DNA of 64,000 nucleotides from Ditylenchus dipsaci (Eukaryota; Nematoda; Chromadorea; Rhabditida; Anguinidae). The notes below the pieces were generated by a model, which worked only from the letters and a program-made list of their open reading frames with translations, did no database searches and had not been told where the DNA came from. The position numbers and the translations under genes were made by a program. Below, piece by piece: positions 1-10,897 of the stretch. The stretch's first letter is position 1, and each line of letters starts with the position of its first letter. Location of the stretch: contig SADC01000049.1 in NCBI GenBank assembly GCA_004194705.1, positions 1 to 64,000 on the forward strand, read 5' to 3'.

Positions 1-839
1 CCGAAAAATGACCTGATTTTCGGATAAAATCGGATAAAGAGAGGCATTTTGAAAACTTTTGAATAATTTGCGAATTTATTTTTAAAAATATGGTGAAAAG
101 AATTCTTTGCAGTCATTTTTACACGATATTCTCCTGCATTTTATTTGTCTTGTTCTTCCAAGCTTACATTTATGCTTTCAGTGCTTAACGAACAAAAATG
201 GGATGCATTTTGAAAGGAACGGAACCATAGCAAAGTGCAAATAAATGTGTTTACGAGAAAATTTTGAAAATATCCGAAATCCGATATCCGATAACATATC
301 TCGGCACTTTTTGATATCCGATATCGATCCGATATTTTGAAATATCGATATCCGATCCGGTATTTTTTTCAATATCCGATGCAGCCCTGATATACACTAT
401 GAGGTTTCCCTCGTTAGAGGTTGATACAGTGCTAAAACGAAATTTCTTGGTTAAGGACCAGAGATGAACTCTTAAGATGCCCATAAGCGAGACTTTTCAT
501 AACTTGCTAGCAATCAGAATCAAAAGTAAAATGACAAGTTTAAGATTTTTACCTAAGTTTTGGACTAGCTTAGCTAAAACAATTTTGAAATTCTGCACCG
601 ATAGTTTTGTTGCGGCCATGAATATAGGATCATTTTAAAACAAAATGGAGAATATGTAAAAAAGATGTGCACCAAGAGGGGATTCGAACCATTATATTCG
701 TCGAAGGATATTGTGGTCCGAAGATATTGTGGCGCGAGGATATTGTGGCCGCAAGGATATTCTGTCACGTACCGGTTTCTTTGATCTTCAAAAGTCAATT
801 GTCAGAAATGTGGCTGAGAAGGGGAACAAATCGCTTTAG
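1..839. other. gene-free stretch, degraded repeat
   Basis: I see no gene here. Positions about 250-380 hold a run of imperfect repeats of the unit ATATCCGAT. At about 664-690 there is a tRNA-like B-box on the minus strand (GGGATTCGAACC on plus), part of the SINE-like family seen at 2695, 3640, 8370, 15530, 24905 and 61830. Short open frames in this stretch look random. Confidence 0.5.
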
Positions 840-1340
840 GACTCCAATTCTGAGTTTCGGCATCAGGTGAAGATGATACCAGCTCTAGCTTTCGTTCCGG
901 TGGATGATGTAGGAGAGGTTTTCGAATCACTGAGGTATATTATTTCTATATTTTTCAAGACTTCCCTTTTTATATGTTACACGACAGCTTCTGAAGAGTC
1001 AATGTTTGCTAGTGAGATGGAATCTTTGCTGGACTAATCAAGTACTGAATGCTTTTACTAATATTTTGCAAATTCAATATTTCAGAAATTTTCTCAAAGA
1101 AAATGCAGTGTAAAGAGGGTATGAAGCTTCAGATCCGACGAATTGGCTGGCTATGATCAAAAAGTAAATTTTCAGTTGAAATTGGTTTTGAAATTTTTAT
1201 TTTTGTAGAATATTCCCATGCTAGCCAAAACAAATGGGAATGATTGCGGTGTTTTCGCCTGCCAATATGCTGAATGTGTGACGCGAGGGAGAGAAGTCGA
1301 TTTCAGTCAAGAAACAATGAATAGCTTGCGAGAAAGATGA
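840..1340 (+). pseudogene. broken MULE transposase C-terminus with adjacent Ulp1/SENP peptidase fragment
   Basis: Two recognisable pieces lie 300 bp apart on the same strand. The first, 840-934, reads like an exon between a TTTAG acceptor and a GTATAT donor. It encodes VKMIPALAFVPVDDV followed by EVFESL, which matches the conserved C-terminal block of metazoan MULE transposases (ALAFVP motif). A second scrap at about 995-1038 reads EESMFASEMESLLD and then stops. The second piece, about 1209-1340 after a TTTGTAG acceptor, reads [20 protein letters not shown] and continues to a TGA. This is the C-terminal half of a Ulp1/SENP (C48) cysteine protease, with the active-site Gln/Asn-Asp-Cys-Gly block intact. 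Its upstream part (1086-1163) carries an in-frame TAA. The catalytic His and Asp region is not present. Together they look like a relic of a MULE that carried a Ulp1 gene, or two neighbouring relics. Confidence 0.6.
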
Positions 1341-2694
1341 GCATAGAAATTAGATGGAGAGAATTAATGTAGAATATCAACTAGTTATTTTGTTTGTTAT
1401 TGTTGTTTGCACTTCACGTCTTGATTAAGAATGAAGATTACTTCGCTTTATGTGATGGTCACAATGGAGGCCGGTACCCGAATTTTGAAGTCTTTATGGA
1501 CTCATAGCTCTGTGAGTTTTGAAGATTTTCTATATTGTAAATGGTTTAACCAATAACCGGTACCGGTCAATTTTTACCCACCAATAACCGAGGTCCGTTT
1601 CCGTAAAGTCATCTTAAATAGTTGGAAAAATAAATAAAAGAGACTACTCACTACGATCCCTAAAAGGAATGAAATGCATACATACTCAAATGAATGTGAC
1701 CGGGAATGTGACCGCTTTAAAAAACTGGACAATGACCTGGAAAAGTGTTTAAAACCCATGCAAATGTCAGGTTAATCGATCATCCATTAGAACTGAGGTT
1801 AAATTGAATAAAAAATAATATGATAGGAGGTTTTCACATGGAAAAAGATTAAATTAAAATTTTTTGTTACGAAGAGAGTTGACTGTATTCACCCAAATGA
1901 ACCCAGAGGACACCCAAAAGATTTTTTACATCCAGATTGAATTAAGACCATTGAGGATAAATCTGAACCATTGGTAGTGGATCCCGACAATTGGAAGTGG
2001 GTTATGACCATTAAAAGTCAATCTGAACCATTTAGGGTGGACTTGAACCACTGAGGGTGGATCTGGATCATTGAGCATGAATGGGATATCACCAAGTGGT
2101 CTTCAGTATCCCCTTCCCCTCCCATATAGTCTTTCTTTCTAAATCCAAAATTTTCCAATTTCCGATTCCCCAGGTGAATGGCTGTGATCATAGTCGAGTT
2201 GACCCTCAACTTTTTAGGGGTAAACTTTTGTTAAAATTACTAAAATATCAATTTTTGAAATAAAAGTGCCAAATATGATATTTTTGACCCCCATCAGCTT
2301 TTTGATGTCTACAAGATGACTTTTACAGAAATTTGAAATTTTGTTTCTACAAAATTTTGAAAAATGTTGACCCCAAGTTGACCCCAGTTGACCCCTCAAC
2401 TTTTTTATATATCCAATTGCCAATTTGCTAAATGGTCGTTTTGCTAAAAATTTGTTTGCTAAGTAGTTGTTCTGATAAATATCTTGTTTGTTAAGCAACA
2501 TCTTCTTCGTTTCGGTTTAATTTCAAGGTACAGACCTAAAAACCTAAACGATTCAATCCAAACTGAAAAAATTGTGTTCTAGAAACGGTTTAATTTGAAT
2601 CGGGGTCCTCTACTCTGGACTTATTGCACCCAGAGGGGTTTGAAACAGCGACCTTGGTGATGAGTGTATGGACTTGTGCGACACGTAAACACTC
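1341..2694. other. gene-free stretch
   Basis: No gene is visible. Positions about 1915-2095 contain a short degenerate tandem array of a roughly 25-bp unit of the type CATTGAGGGTGGATCTGAAC. A degenerate tRNA-like B-box (GGGGTTTGAAAC on plus, minus-strand orientation) sits at about 2630-2690 and belongs to the same SINE-like family as the elements at 2695 and 3640. Confidence 0.4.
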
Positions 2695-3129
2695 AAAATT
2701 ATGATAAAAAGGTATGCACCCAGGTGGATTCGAACCAGCATCCGCGGTGGTGGTTATCCAAGTGGTCGTCCACTTGGATCAAAAACGTTTTCGGTTTCCA
2801 AAACCATTTTTCTGCACTAATTCGAGCATGCTGAAGAGGGTTTGACAGTGGTAAAACCACGTTTTATCGATAAATTTCTGAGTTATTGTGAACTCTTGAT
2901 TTAGCCAAATTAAGAATTTACGATAACTGAAAATCTTTCCGATAAAATGTGATTTTACCACTGTCAAAACATCTTCAGCATGCTGGAATTAGTTCAGCAA
3001 ATTATCTTGTAATCCAAAAGCGTGAAAAAAAATTTCGATCCAAGTGGACGACCACTTGGATATGCACCGCCGATGTTGCTGGTTCGAATCCACCTGGGTG
3101 TGCACTTTATTTTTTACCATAATTTCAGA
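2695..3129. repeat. palindromic element with tRNA-like ends, copy 1
   Basis: The left and right halves are inverted copies of each other. The inner arms pair around 2760-2880 and 2930-3065 (shared blocks include CACTTGGATC, AGCATGCTGAAGA and the GATAAAA region). The outer ends both carry a tRNA-like B-box, GGTTCGAATCCACCTGGGTG, read outward on the minus strand at the left end and on the plus strand at the right end. A second copy is at 6775-7200. No coding sequence is evident. A SINE-derived head fused to both ends of a hairpin explains it better than a plain MITE. Confidence 0.7.
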
Positions 3130-3639
3130 TGTAAAAAGACTAACGTTAGACCTTTCAGATCATTTGGTGAATCTGCCCCTACTCTTAGATATCAACCTGT
3201 CCAGGTGGTACACAACCCTTGATTTGGCGTTGGGTAGGTAAAATCGCACTTTTGGTCTAAACAAGCCCAACTCTCCACAGACTTTTTAGTTTGGAAAAAC
3301 GGATTTTTTTTTATTTAAATGAACTTTTTTATTTTTAGGCCATCCAGGTAGACATCCACCTGGCCAGGTGACACCTACGCCAGGTATCGAAGTTGAAGTG
3401 TGTAAAATCGCAACTTTGGGCTTAACAAACCCAATTCCCCACAAATTTTAAGTTAGAAAAATGGCTTATTTTTTATTTTCAAGAAATTTTAATTTTTCAA
3501 AATGCAAAATGCCGCCTAAATTTCGGGGTACCGCCGTTCGAACCCCTATGAATGCAAAATATACCATACACGTGGTTTAGATACTATCCAAGTGGGTTAA
3601 GTAGGTAAAAATGTTCAAAATAATGACTTGCATTGGAGG

Positions 3640-3745
3640 GTGGACGCACTTGGGGTTTCATGCAATCGAGTTCGAGTGCAGTGGTTAACGTGATGGGGTA
3701 AATGTTTAAGGTCACATGTTCGATTCCGCGTACCTGCATTTTCAA
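3640..3745 (+). repeat. tRNA-derived SINE-like fragment
   Basis: The stretch contains an A-box-like block (GTGCAGTGGTTAACGTGAT) and a B-box-like block (CATGTTCGATTCCGCGTACC) with tRNA-like spacing. The surrounding sequence is not a foldable complete tRNA, so a tRNA-derived SINE head is more likely than a functional tRNA gene. The next 450 bp hold nothing recognisable. Confidence 0.5.
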
Positions 3746-4196
3746 AATACTGTTTTGTCATCATACCTGTGAAACAAAAGGAACCAGAAAAGGCCTTTAC
3801 CAAAAATTTTTTTACCAAGTGTGTCTTTAGCGAAATTATTTTAAGCAAATGTGCCTTTTAGCAAATATTTCTTTAAATTCTTCGCTACATCCAAAGAAAT
3901 AATTTAAGGGGGTGAAAAATAATTTGCCCAAAATTCAAATTTTCGGGATAAAGAATAATTTGAGGTGGTAAAACAGTTTGAGCCTTAAAAAATTTGCATG
4001 GTCTATCTCTTTGTTCAAGTTGCATAGGCAAAAATCGTTACTTGGTCGGTTCACAAGGGCAACAGACCACCATACAATGACTCTTTGTAAATTTAGTTTC
4101 CACCATCGTGTTCACCGTGAAATTCTGCACAAGAATATACTTTCAGGACATACGGTCTCTCCGGTGTTGAAAATCATAAAAGACTAGAAAAATAAA

Positions 4197-4513
4197 GGCA
4201 TGTCGAAGTCCCTGTCGAAGTCCATGTCGAAGTGCAAAGAAAAATGCGATGTAGTTCTGAAAAATCAATTCGTTAGACATTTTTTCATTGCCTTTTTTTT
4301 TAATTTTGTAGCATAAAAGATAGCGCATGAAACTCCGCACCAGATGAGTGTAAAATAATTGTATTTGACTGTTAAAAACCTAGCTCTTGTCGAAGCAGAA
4401 GAAAAAATTCGAACGATTTCGGATTCCGAAAATCTATGTTAAAAAGCCTACTTCGACATCGACATGTCACTGTAACCACTTTGCTTCGACATCGACTTCG
4501 ACATCGACATGCC
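4197..4513. repeat. inverted repeat built on a GTCGAAGTC unit
   Basis: The left end (4197-4240) has three copies of TGTCGAAGT, and the right end (4449-4513) has the same unit in reverse orientation as CTTCGACATCGACAT. The two ends can pair. A related array occurs at about 9020-9110, with CATCGACCTCGACC repeats. No gene lies inside. Confidence 0.45.
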
Positions 4514-5347
4514 ATTGTAACCAAGCCATAAGTAATTTTTATACGCTAAAACCGATAAAAAGTAGTTTCCGAAAAATTTCCGTACTAAAAAATAGGTTTT
4601 CAAAAAAAATTGGTTACCATAAGTTGACCGATTGCCTTGGGTACCCAAGCTAAATACACCAAAAGGGTATTTAGATACCCTTAAAAATATCGAAAAGATG
4701 GGATATGAACATAGTTTTGTTAGCTGGGACCTACCACATAAAGTAACTCTGGTATGCATATATTTTTATGCATCCAGAGTCACTTTCGAGTGATTTGTGT
4801 CTAAGGTAAGTGGGTGTGCGCATCTCAACTCCAAGCAACCAAGCCCCCTGCGAAGCCCCCTTTCCAAGCCCCCTTTTTTAATTTTTTTACTCAAAATTAA
4901 AAAAAAATTTCCTTTCTACGGGCGCTAAAATAAGAAGTTTTTGTCAGTCAATTAGTTTTTATTATCTGTTTTGATCTTATCTATTCTATCTAATTTACAA
5001 AATGACGTATAACTTTTTTTTCATTTGTAGCTTTTATCTAGACATTTTTAAGACTAATATTTTTGGGCTGATATTGAAGTGATCTTATGTTTCTAAGCTA
5101 TTTTCATCTAAACATGCTGGTTTAACACTCACCTGGTCAAGCGTTCCAAGTGAACCGTTTTGTGCGTTTTTTCATGCGGAATAAGATAGGCGCAAAATTT
5201 TTGGGAAAAGTTTCGTTGAGCGGGTGAAAGGGTTCCTGAAGCTGGTGACCTATTTTTAAATGTCCATTTTGTTTTTTTCCTTATATCTTTTTATCCCATA
5301 ATTTTTCAAAGCTGTTTATTGCTGCGTCAGTTTTCCTAGACTGTAAG

Positions 5348-5757
5348 CTAGTTTTCAGGATTTTCGACGACCGGGTTATGCATATTTTTATTAACCGGGT
5401 CCTGCATAAAGATTTTGACAGTATCTTAACAAGCTTTTAATAACATTAGATTTTCAAGGAATTTTGAGCGCTCCACTTTAAAAATCACTGAAAACAAGAG
5501 AAAATCAAAATCCACCTAAAATTTCAAAAAAAAGGCCAAAGAAAATATAAAAAAACCGACCCGGTATTTTGGTATTTTTTGGCTGTTTTTTTAATTTCCA
5601 GGTGGATTTTAATTTTCTTTTGTTTTCAGTGATCTGAAAACAATTGCTTGCGCATATAATGGTACTAAAAGCTTGTTAAGATACTGTCAAAATTCTTGTG
5701 CAGGACCCGGTTAATAGAAACTATGCATAAACCGGTCGCCAACAACCCTACTAGTTT
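5348..5757. repeat. palindromic element, about 410 bp
   Basis: The outer arms read TTAACCGGGTCCTGCA (about 5390) and its complement (about 5700). Inner arms share AAAATCCACCT and the complement of TTGACAGTATCTTAACAAGC. The two halves pair almost throughout, as expected for a hairpin-type non-autonomous DNA element. The flanks to about 6700 contain further small repeats but no gene. Confidence 0.55.
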
Positions 5758-6774
5758 TCATCTAAAAGCTAGCCTCACATCCAAAAGGCTAGATAATAAT
5801 TAACTTTTTTCGACCAATAGATAGCCCCGGAAAATAGGAAAATGAAAACCCTGAAACTGGAAAATGAAACTTTTTTCAAACAGCAGGGGGGACCAAGGCA
5901 GTTTTTAGGGTTTTTTTTTGAAAAATTTTATATTGTGCTCAAACCACCTCAAATAATCCGAAACCATTCGAAACCATCGCAAACCACCCCAAATACCCTC
6001 AAACCGCTCTGAACACCCTAAACCAAACCCAAACGTGAAAAATAGAAATTTCTTATAGGCATTGCCGTCTCCGACAACGGTTGTCCCCCGCCAATTCAAA
6101 TTTTTTCTTTATAAGAAAAGAAATAAATAAGAAAGAAATAAATTATTATCTTTAATTTAAAATTGTGTAGTGAATTAGGTTTGTTATGACCAAAATTAAT
6201 ATTTCACGCACGAAAACAACAAAACCTACAGTGGGTACCTCCTTTTTTGTCATCCAGGTGGATATCCATCTGGATGACCAAAAAAACAAAATTTCGTCAA
6301 ATTAAAAAACAAACCCCTCTTTCATAGGCGAAATTGTGAGGCGAATCCTGTTTGACAGGACCAAAAGTGTGATTTTACCACTCACACCCAAAACCTGGGA
6401 TGGATACGACCTGGCCAGGTGAATATATCCTGAAAATTTTTTTAATAATCAAAAACCATCAATTTTTTGTATTTTAAAATCATGTCGCCAATTTGGTTAA
6501 TTAAGATGAAAATTGTGATTGTAGCTAAATTTGTATTTTTTAAACCATCCAAGTGGATCCGCCTATGTGAAGATGTGAAATACCAGGTTTCAGGCTCCAG
6601 ATGTAAAAAAATCGCAATTTTGGACTTAACAAACCGGTTTTTCCACACAATTTCAGGGAAGGATAACTAGTTTGTTTTTGATTTCGTGTAACTTTATTTT
6701 TATCTTCGGACAGCCAGGTGGATATATCCACCTACCCGATGGATACATACCCAAGGTTTTTCGCTCAGACCTCC

Positions 6775-7200
6775 ATCCAGAGTGACCAAACAAAGTTGTC
6801 GTGCACTTGGATCAAAATTTTTTTTTACATTTTCGGGTTCGAAAACCACTTTTTTGCATTAATTCGAGCATGCTGAAGACGGTTTGACTAGGTGAAAACA
6901 CGTTTTATCGAGAATTTTTTGAGTTATCGTAAATTCTTGATTTATCAAAATCAAGCACTCACAATAACTCGAAAATTTCTCGATAAAACGTCATTTTACC
7001 ATTGTAAAACCATCTTCAGCCTGGTCAAATTATTGCAGAATAGTTCTTTTATAACCCAAAAACGTAAAAAAATCGATCCAAGTGGACGACTACTTGGTTT
7101 GGTCACTCGGGATAGAGTTCTGAGCGATTCTAAGAGGTGATGTAGAGGTTGCTTGTTCGAATACACCTGGGCGCATACCGTTTTTCACCATAATTTTAGA
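6775..7200. repeat. palindromic element with tRNA-like end, copy 2
   Basis: Same family as 2695-3129: the arms share CACTTGGATCAAAA, AATTCGAGCATGCTGAAGA, CGTTTTATCGA and the reverse complements of these. The right end keeps the tRNA-like block (TTGCTTGTTCGAATACACCT, 7149-7168). The left tRNA-like end is missing, so this copy is truncated or recombined. No open frame in it resembles a known protein. Confidence 0.65.
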
Positions 7201-7504
7201 TATCAAAGGATAAATCTTTTTTTTGCCACGATTTGGCTTTTTTCTGCCACGTTTTGATTTTTTCTGCCACGTTTTACTTTTTTCTGCCATCTTTTGCTCT
7301 TATGTATCATTATGTCATAGTTTTAACCTTTTCTCAGCTCATGCATATTTTGTTTCAGGAAATATTTGAGATGACTCGCGAATGGGAAAGTGGAGTGCAG
7401 TGGAAAATGAATAAATTTTCTTACCGATTGATAAAATTATGACATAATGAGATCACATAAGAGCAAAACGTGGCAGGAAAAAATCAAAACGTGGCAGAAA
7501 AAAG

Positions 7505-8035
7505 TAGAGATGATGCCTTTAGCTTTTCGGGATGGGACAGGATTCAAATTCGAAAATTTCGGGACGGGACGCGGGACGGGACAGGTCAAAAATTTATATC
7601 GGGACGGGACCCCGGGACAGGGAAGATTTTCGGGACGGTCACAAAAATTGTTTGTTGGGCTTCCTGTAAGATCTGATTCATGGTGCAGTCAACCCTCGAT
7701 ATAACGGCCAGCAGTGTGACCGGCCGTGCGGAACCGTTATACCAACTTGGTATTTTTGTTTTTGGTATTAACAAGAGGCCGTTGTTATTAACAACGGTCC
7801 CTCGGTACTTATTGACAACTTGTTAATATCGAGGTTTGACTGTAATTAGAAGTCGAAAGTAGTTTTTGACAAATTAAATTTTTTCGGGACGGACAAGACG
7901 GAATTTAAATAATTTTTCCTCGGGACGGGACACCGGGACGGGACAGATGTCAAAAAATTTCCGGGCGGGATTCCGGGACGGGACGATTCTCTAAAATTGA
8001 CGGGACGGAATTGTCCCGTCCTGTCATCATCTCTA
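7505..8035. mobile_element. GGGACGGGAC-rich hairpin element, copy 1, TA-flanked
   Basis: The terminal inverted repeats are TAGAGATGATG at 7505 and CATCATCTCTA ending at 8035. Just inside lie GC-rich arms made of CGGGACGGGAC motifs that pair with each other. The flanks are repeat units of the host element at 7216-8086, so the insertion site is clear. A second copy with the same ends is at 16680-17981. A smaller hairpin (7686-7842) is nested inside it. No transposase is present. Confidence 0.65.
7686..7842. mobile_element. pogo/Tigger-like MITE nested in 7505-8035
   Basis: The ends are CAGTCAACCCTCGATATAAC and the complement of ATATCGAGGTTTGACTG. The arms pair and the middle holds nothing coding. 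TIRs beginning CAGTNNAACCTCGATA with TA target sites are typical of the pogo/Tigger branch of Tc1/mariner, and that is the basis for the family name. It lies inside the GGGACGGGAC element, so it is the younger insertion. Confidence 0.6.
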
Positions 8036-8369
8036 GAAAAAAGCCAAAACGTGGCAGAAAAAAGCCAAAACATGGCAGAAAAAAGCTTCGTCCGATATAA
8101 AAAGACAGCTTTATTTCATTTTAAAACTTCATTTTACAACTTTATTTCATTTTTTTCAAATGAACAATAGGTTGCTTTGAACTTTGTGTTGCTTTGAACA
8201 TGTTTTCAAATGGTGGTCGATCAGTTTTACCCAAACGCTTTTCGGAGCAGACTTCATCCTTTTTGCGTTCGGACATATATAAATATAACTAAATATTCAT
8301 CTGCCTTAGGATAATTTTACCAAATTCGTGGTACCAAATTAGAAAATACAAAAAATAAATAAAATGTGC

Positions 8370-8470
8370 ACCCAGAGGGAGTTGAACCAGCAACCTGAGC
8401 AATCCATACATAAAGCTCTCTCCCTTTGAGAATTGCTAAATATACCACTCCAAAGTGGCCAAAAGCCAAT
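8370..8470 (-). repeat. tRNA-derived SINE-like fragment
   Basis: On the minus strand the block GGTTGCTGGTTCAACTCCC is followed by TCTGGGTGCAC, matching the consensus end (GCTGGTTCGAATCC, then CTGGGTGCA) shared by several fragments in this window. A plus-strand relative is at about 8763-8800. The remaining sequence up to 9280 shows only repeats, including a TCGACC array at 9020-9110. Confidence 0.5.
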
Positions 8471-9285
8471 AAAAATAGTTTTTTAAGGGTGAACGTGACT
8501 AAAGGGGGTTACACTTTTTGCAAAAATCTGATTTAAATTCCAGTGGGATAAGATGAATCGCTCTGAATTGTGTGCTTTGACTTAGCTTAAGGTGGTTTAG
8601 GAACAATGAGTATGGAATACTGAGCGTTTGAGCCCAATGGGCTAGAATTTCGATGTGCTCAATTGCTTTTTAGCAAAGAATTTTAACCTCTTTTGACAAA
8701 GTGCGAAAAACCAGTCATTCCTGGTTTTCGGGTGTTGTTGTGAAGATTTATGGAATCATGGTCCAGGTTGCTGGTTCAAATCCCATTAGGTGCAAAATCA
8801 ATCGAAAGAAGGAAAAATGTTGAGAAATCGTGAAGCTACGAAACCGAGACCCTGACTTGCAGTCCTTGGTAGAGGTCATGGTCTAGGTCATTAGGACGAA
8901 AAATTTGAAAAAATGACAAATTTTGGGTGATCGATAAATTTTTTTAATTTCTCGTGATTTTATGTAGTGCAGAATATATTCGACACGTCAAAGGTTTGAT
9001 TTGAAGAAATCGAATATCGACCGTGGTGGATGTGATATCGACCTCGACCACGACCTCGACTAAGGACTGTGAGCAACATCGACCTCGACCAAGCACCGTG
9101 AGCAAAGCATAACTTTCTGTCGAAAAATAATGTGCTGTGGACATTTCTGAAAAAAAATGGAAATCGGCCAGGCAAGCGGTTACGTACACTTATGTTTCAA
9201 AGATGGGGCGGTTCTTTCACTAACCCTGTAGTTATCAAAAAAAAAATTTTTTTAGGTGTTTTAGCATTGAAAAATAACGGCGAAA

Positions 9286-10157
9286 ATGATAAATTTTATA
9301 AAAAATGGAGGATGTTTGGAAAAAGGGGAAGAAGCAATCAGAAATCTCGGAAGTGAAATCAGCGGGAAGCTGAAGACAAACAGTAAGCATATGAACCGTG
9401 TAGGAGAGTCAACTCAGATAATTTCAGCCCTCAGTCTCAAGGCCTGCGAAAAAAAAGCTTATAGTCATACTCAGAAAGTACTGGAGAAGTTTTGTGATCC
9501 AGATTCATTTCCTTCGGACTGTGTGCTTATTGTTGAAGGCAAAAGAGTTCACGTTAACAAAAGGGTATTGAAACTAGCTTTTTAATTTCCTTTAACTTTC
9601 TAACGCTATATTTTAGTTTTTATCCATGCATTCGAAAGTCTTCAACACGCTTTTCTACGGAGATTTTGCCGAGAAAGATAACTGTGAGATATTTATAGCA
9701 GATGTAGATGCCGGAGAGTTCTGCCATCTTCTCGAGGTCATATACCCCAACAACTACAAGGGATAATTACAGGTTAGCCGTTAATGTTCAACGAAAAAAT
9801 CGATTGTGATATTTAGTCGAAAATGTCGAGTTTGTGTTGAAGTTGGCTGATCGTTTTGGTGTTTGTGTTGTGCTGCGTTTATGCGAAGAGTTCATAAGAA
9901 ATTCGCCTGGCTGCTTCAATAATGCCAAGAAGATGCTGATTGCTCAGGAGTATGGTTTGAAGATAGTTATGGTTCGCCTTCCTTCTTAAATGTTTCCATG
10001 ATGGTAAAGTGACACCATGTTATTTTAGGTGCTTTGCATCCTTCAGTACAAATCCGCCGAGCATTTAAATGAGTTGATGAATGAGCTGGAATACTCTGCA
10101 CTTAATGACAATACCAAGAGAATGGTGGGCGACAATATCAGGCGTTATAATAAATAG
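9286..10157 (+). CDS. BTB/POZ domain protein, one apparent frame break
   Basis: Four exons: 9286-9564, 9617-9772, 9817-9965 and 10029-10157, about 237 residues. The BTB fold spans roughly residues 78-200. It has DCVLIVEGKRVHVNK, then SKVFNTLFYGDFAEKD and EFCHLLEVIYP, and finally ENVEFVLKLADRFGV, the hallmark spacing of BTB proteins abundant in nematode BATH/BTB families. No MATH domain is seen upstream in the predicted start exon. Such proteins usually act as Cullin-3 substrate adaptors. Exon 2 runs out of frame at its very end; one extra G in the GGG at 9760-9762 restores KGIITVENVEF and all splice phases. The last intron's donor (GTTATG at 9966) is weak. AATAAA follows at about 10234. The true start could lie in an earlier exon. 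Confidence 0.75.
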
Positions 10158-10513
10158 GAGTTATTTTATTTTTCGATATGAACTTTTCTTGATTTGAATT
10201 TCAAATTGTCTTGTATTATGTTGTGTGTGACGGAATAAACGAGTTTTGATTTGCATTGTTGGTGGCTATGTTAAGAGCTGTTGGTTATTCGAAATTTATA
10301 TATAGTTAACAGCTAGGGAGTTAAGCTTTATGTTAACGTATAATTTAGTTTGGTCAGCTAGTCAAAAAGTTCAAAAAAATTGATTTTTTAGTCAAAAGTC
10401 AGTTTTGAAAAGTCATTTTTTCATAATTAGCACTGTTAATCCGACTCTAGCAATCCGGTCCCGTCCCCGTCTCCTTCCAGACGGCGCCAAAAAGTGAGAT
10501 CTTTTAGTAGATA

Positions 10514-10699
10514 TCAGAAAATAGGTCGCTTGTTGCAAGCAAATTCAGCTAAATACTCTCGTACAGCTTGTCTCGTTTTTTCTTTTTCGTCTCCATCTAG
10601 GAAATCCATCATTTTATCTATGGCTATGGAGATGCCGAACAAAACGAGAAATTCAACGTCTGCTTTGTGAAAAAGTTTTTTTAGCAGACTACACCTCAA
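10514..10699 (-). CDS. hypothetical open frame, possible terminal exon
   Basis: A 61-codon minus-strand frame rich in charged residues ends in EYLAEFACNKRPIF. Its composition (FLVLFGISIAIDKMMDFLDG, then EKEKTRQAVREYL) looks protein-like, and an AG acceptor could lie near 10668. I do not recognise it and see no partner exon upstream (10700-10890 is non-coding). It lies between the BTB gene and RPL17 and could be a relic. Confidence 0.25.
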   Translation of the reverse strand: MRCSLLKKLFHKADVEFLVLFGISIAIDKMMDFLDGDEKEKTRQAVREYLAEFACNKRPIF

Positions 10700-10897
10700 A
10701 GTATTAAGAATAAGTAATTAAAAATTAACGTGTAATCATCGATTACTATTCCAAAATGCGTCTTCTTTGCAAGACAAATTTCTGACCAAAATTTGATTTT
10801 TACGCGCGCAGACAAGTGTACAGCAATCGCCAGAAAGTAACAAGTTTATTTCAACAACAAGCCGTAAACACACGAAAGATAACTCCATTTGATCTGC

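Larger units (their letters stand above)
7216..8086. repeat. hairpin element with tandem-repeat arms, interrupted by nested insertions
   Basis: The left arm (7216-7296) is four copies of a roughly 20-bp unit, TTTTTTCTGCCACGTTTTG. The right arm (7459-7504, continuing at 8036-8086) is the same unit inverted, AAAACGTGGCAGAAAAAAG. The right arm is split by another element at 7505-8035, so the repeat unit resumes on the far side of the insertion. The loop (about 7300-7455) has no recognised content. Confidence 0.65.
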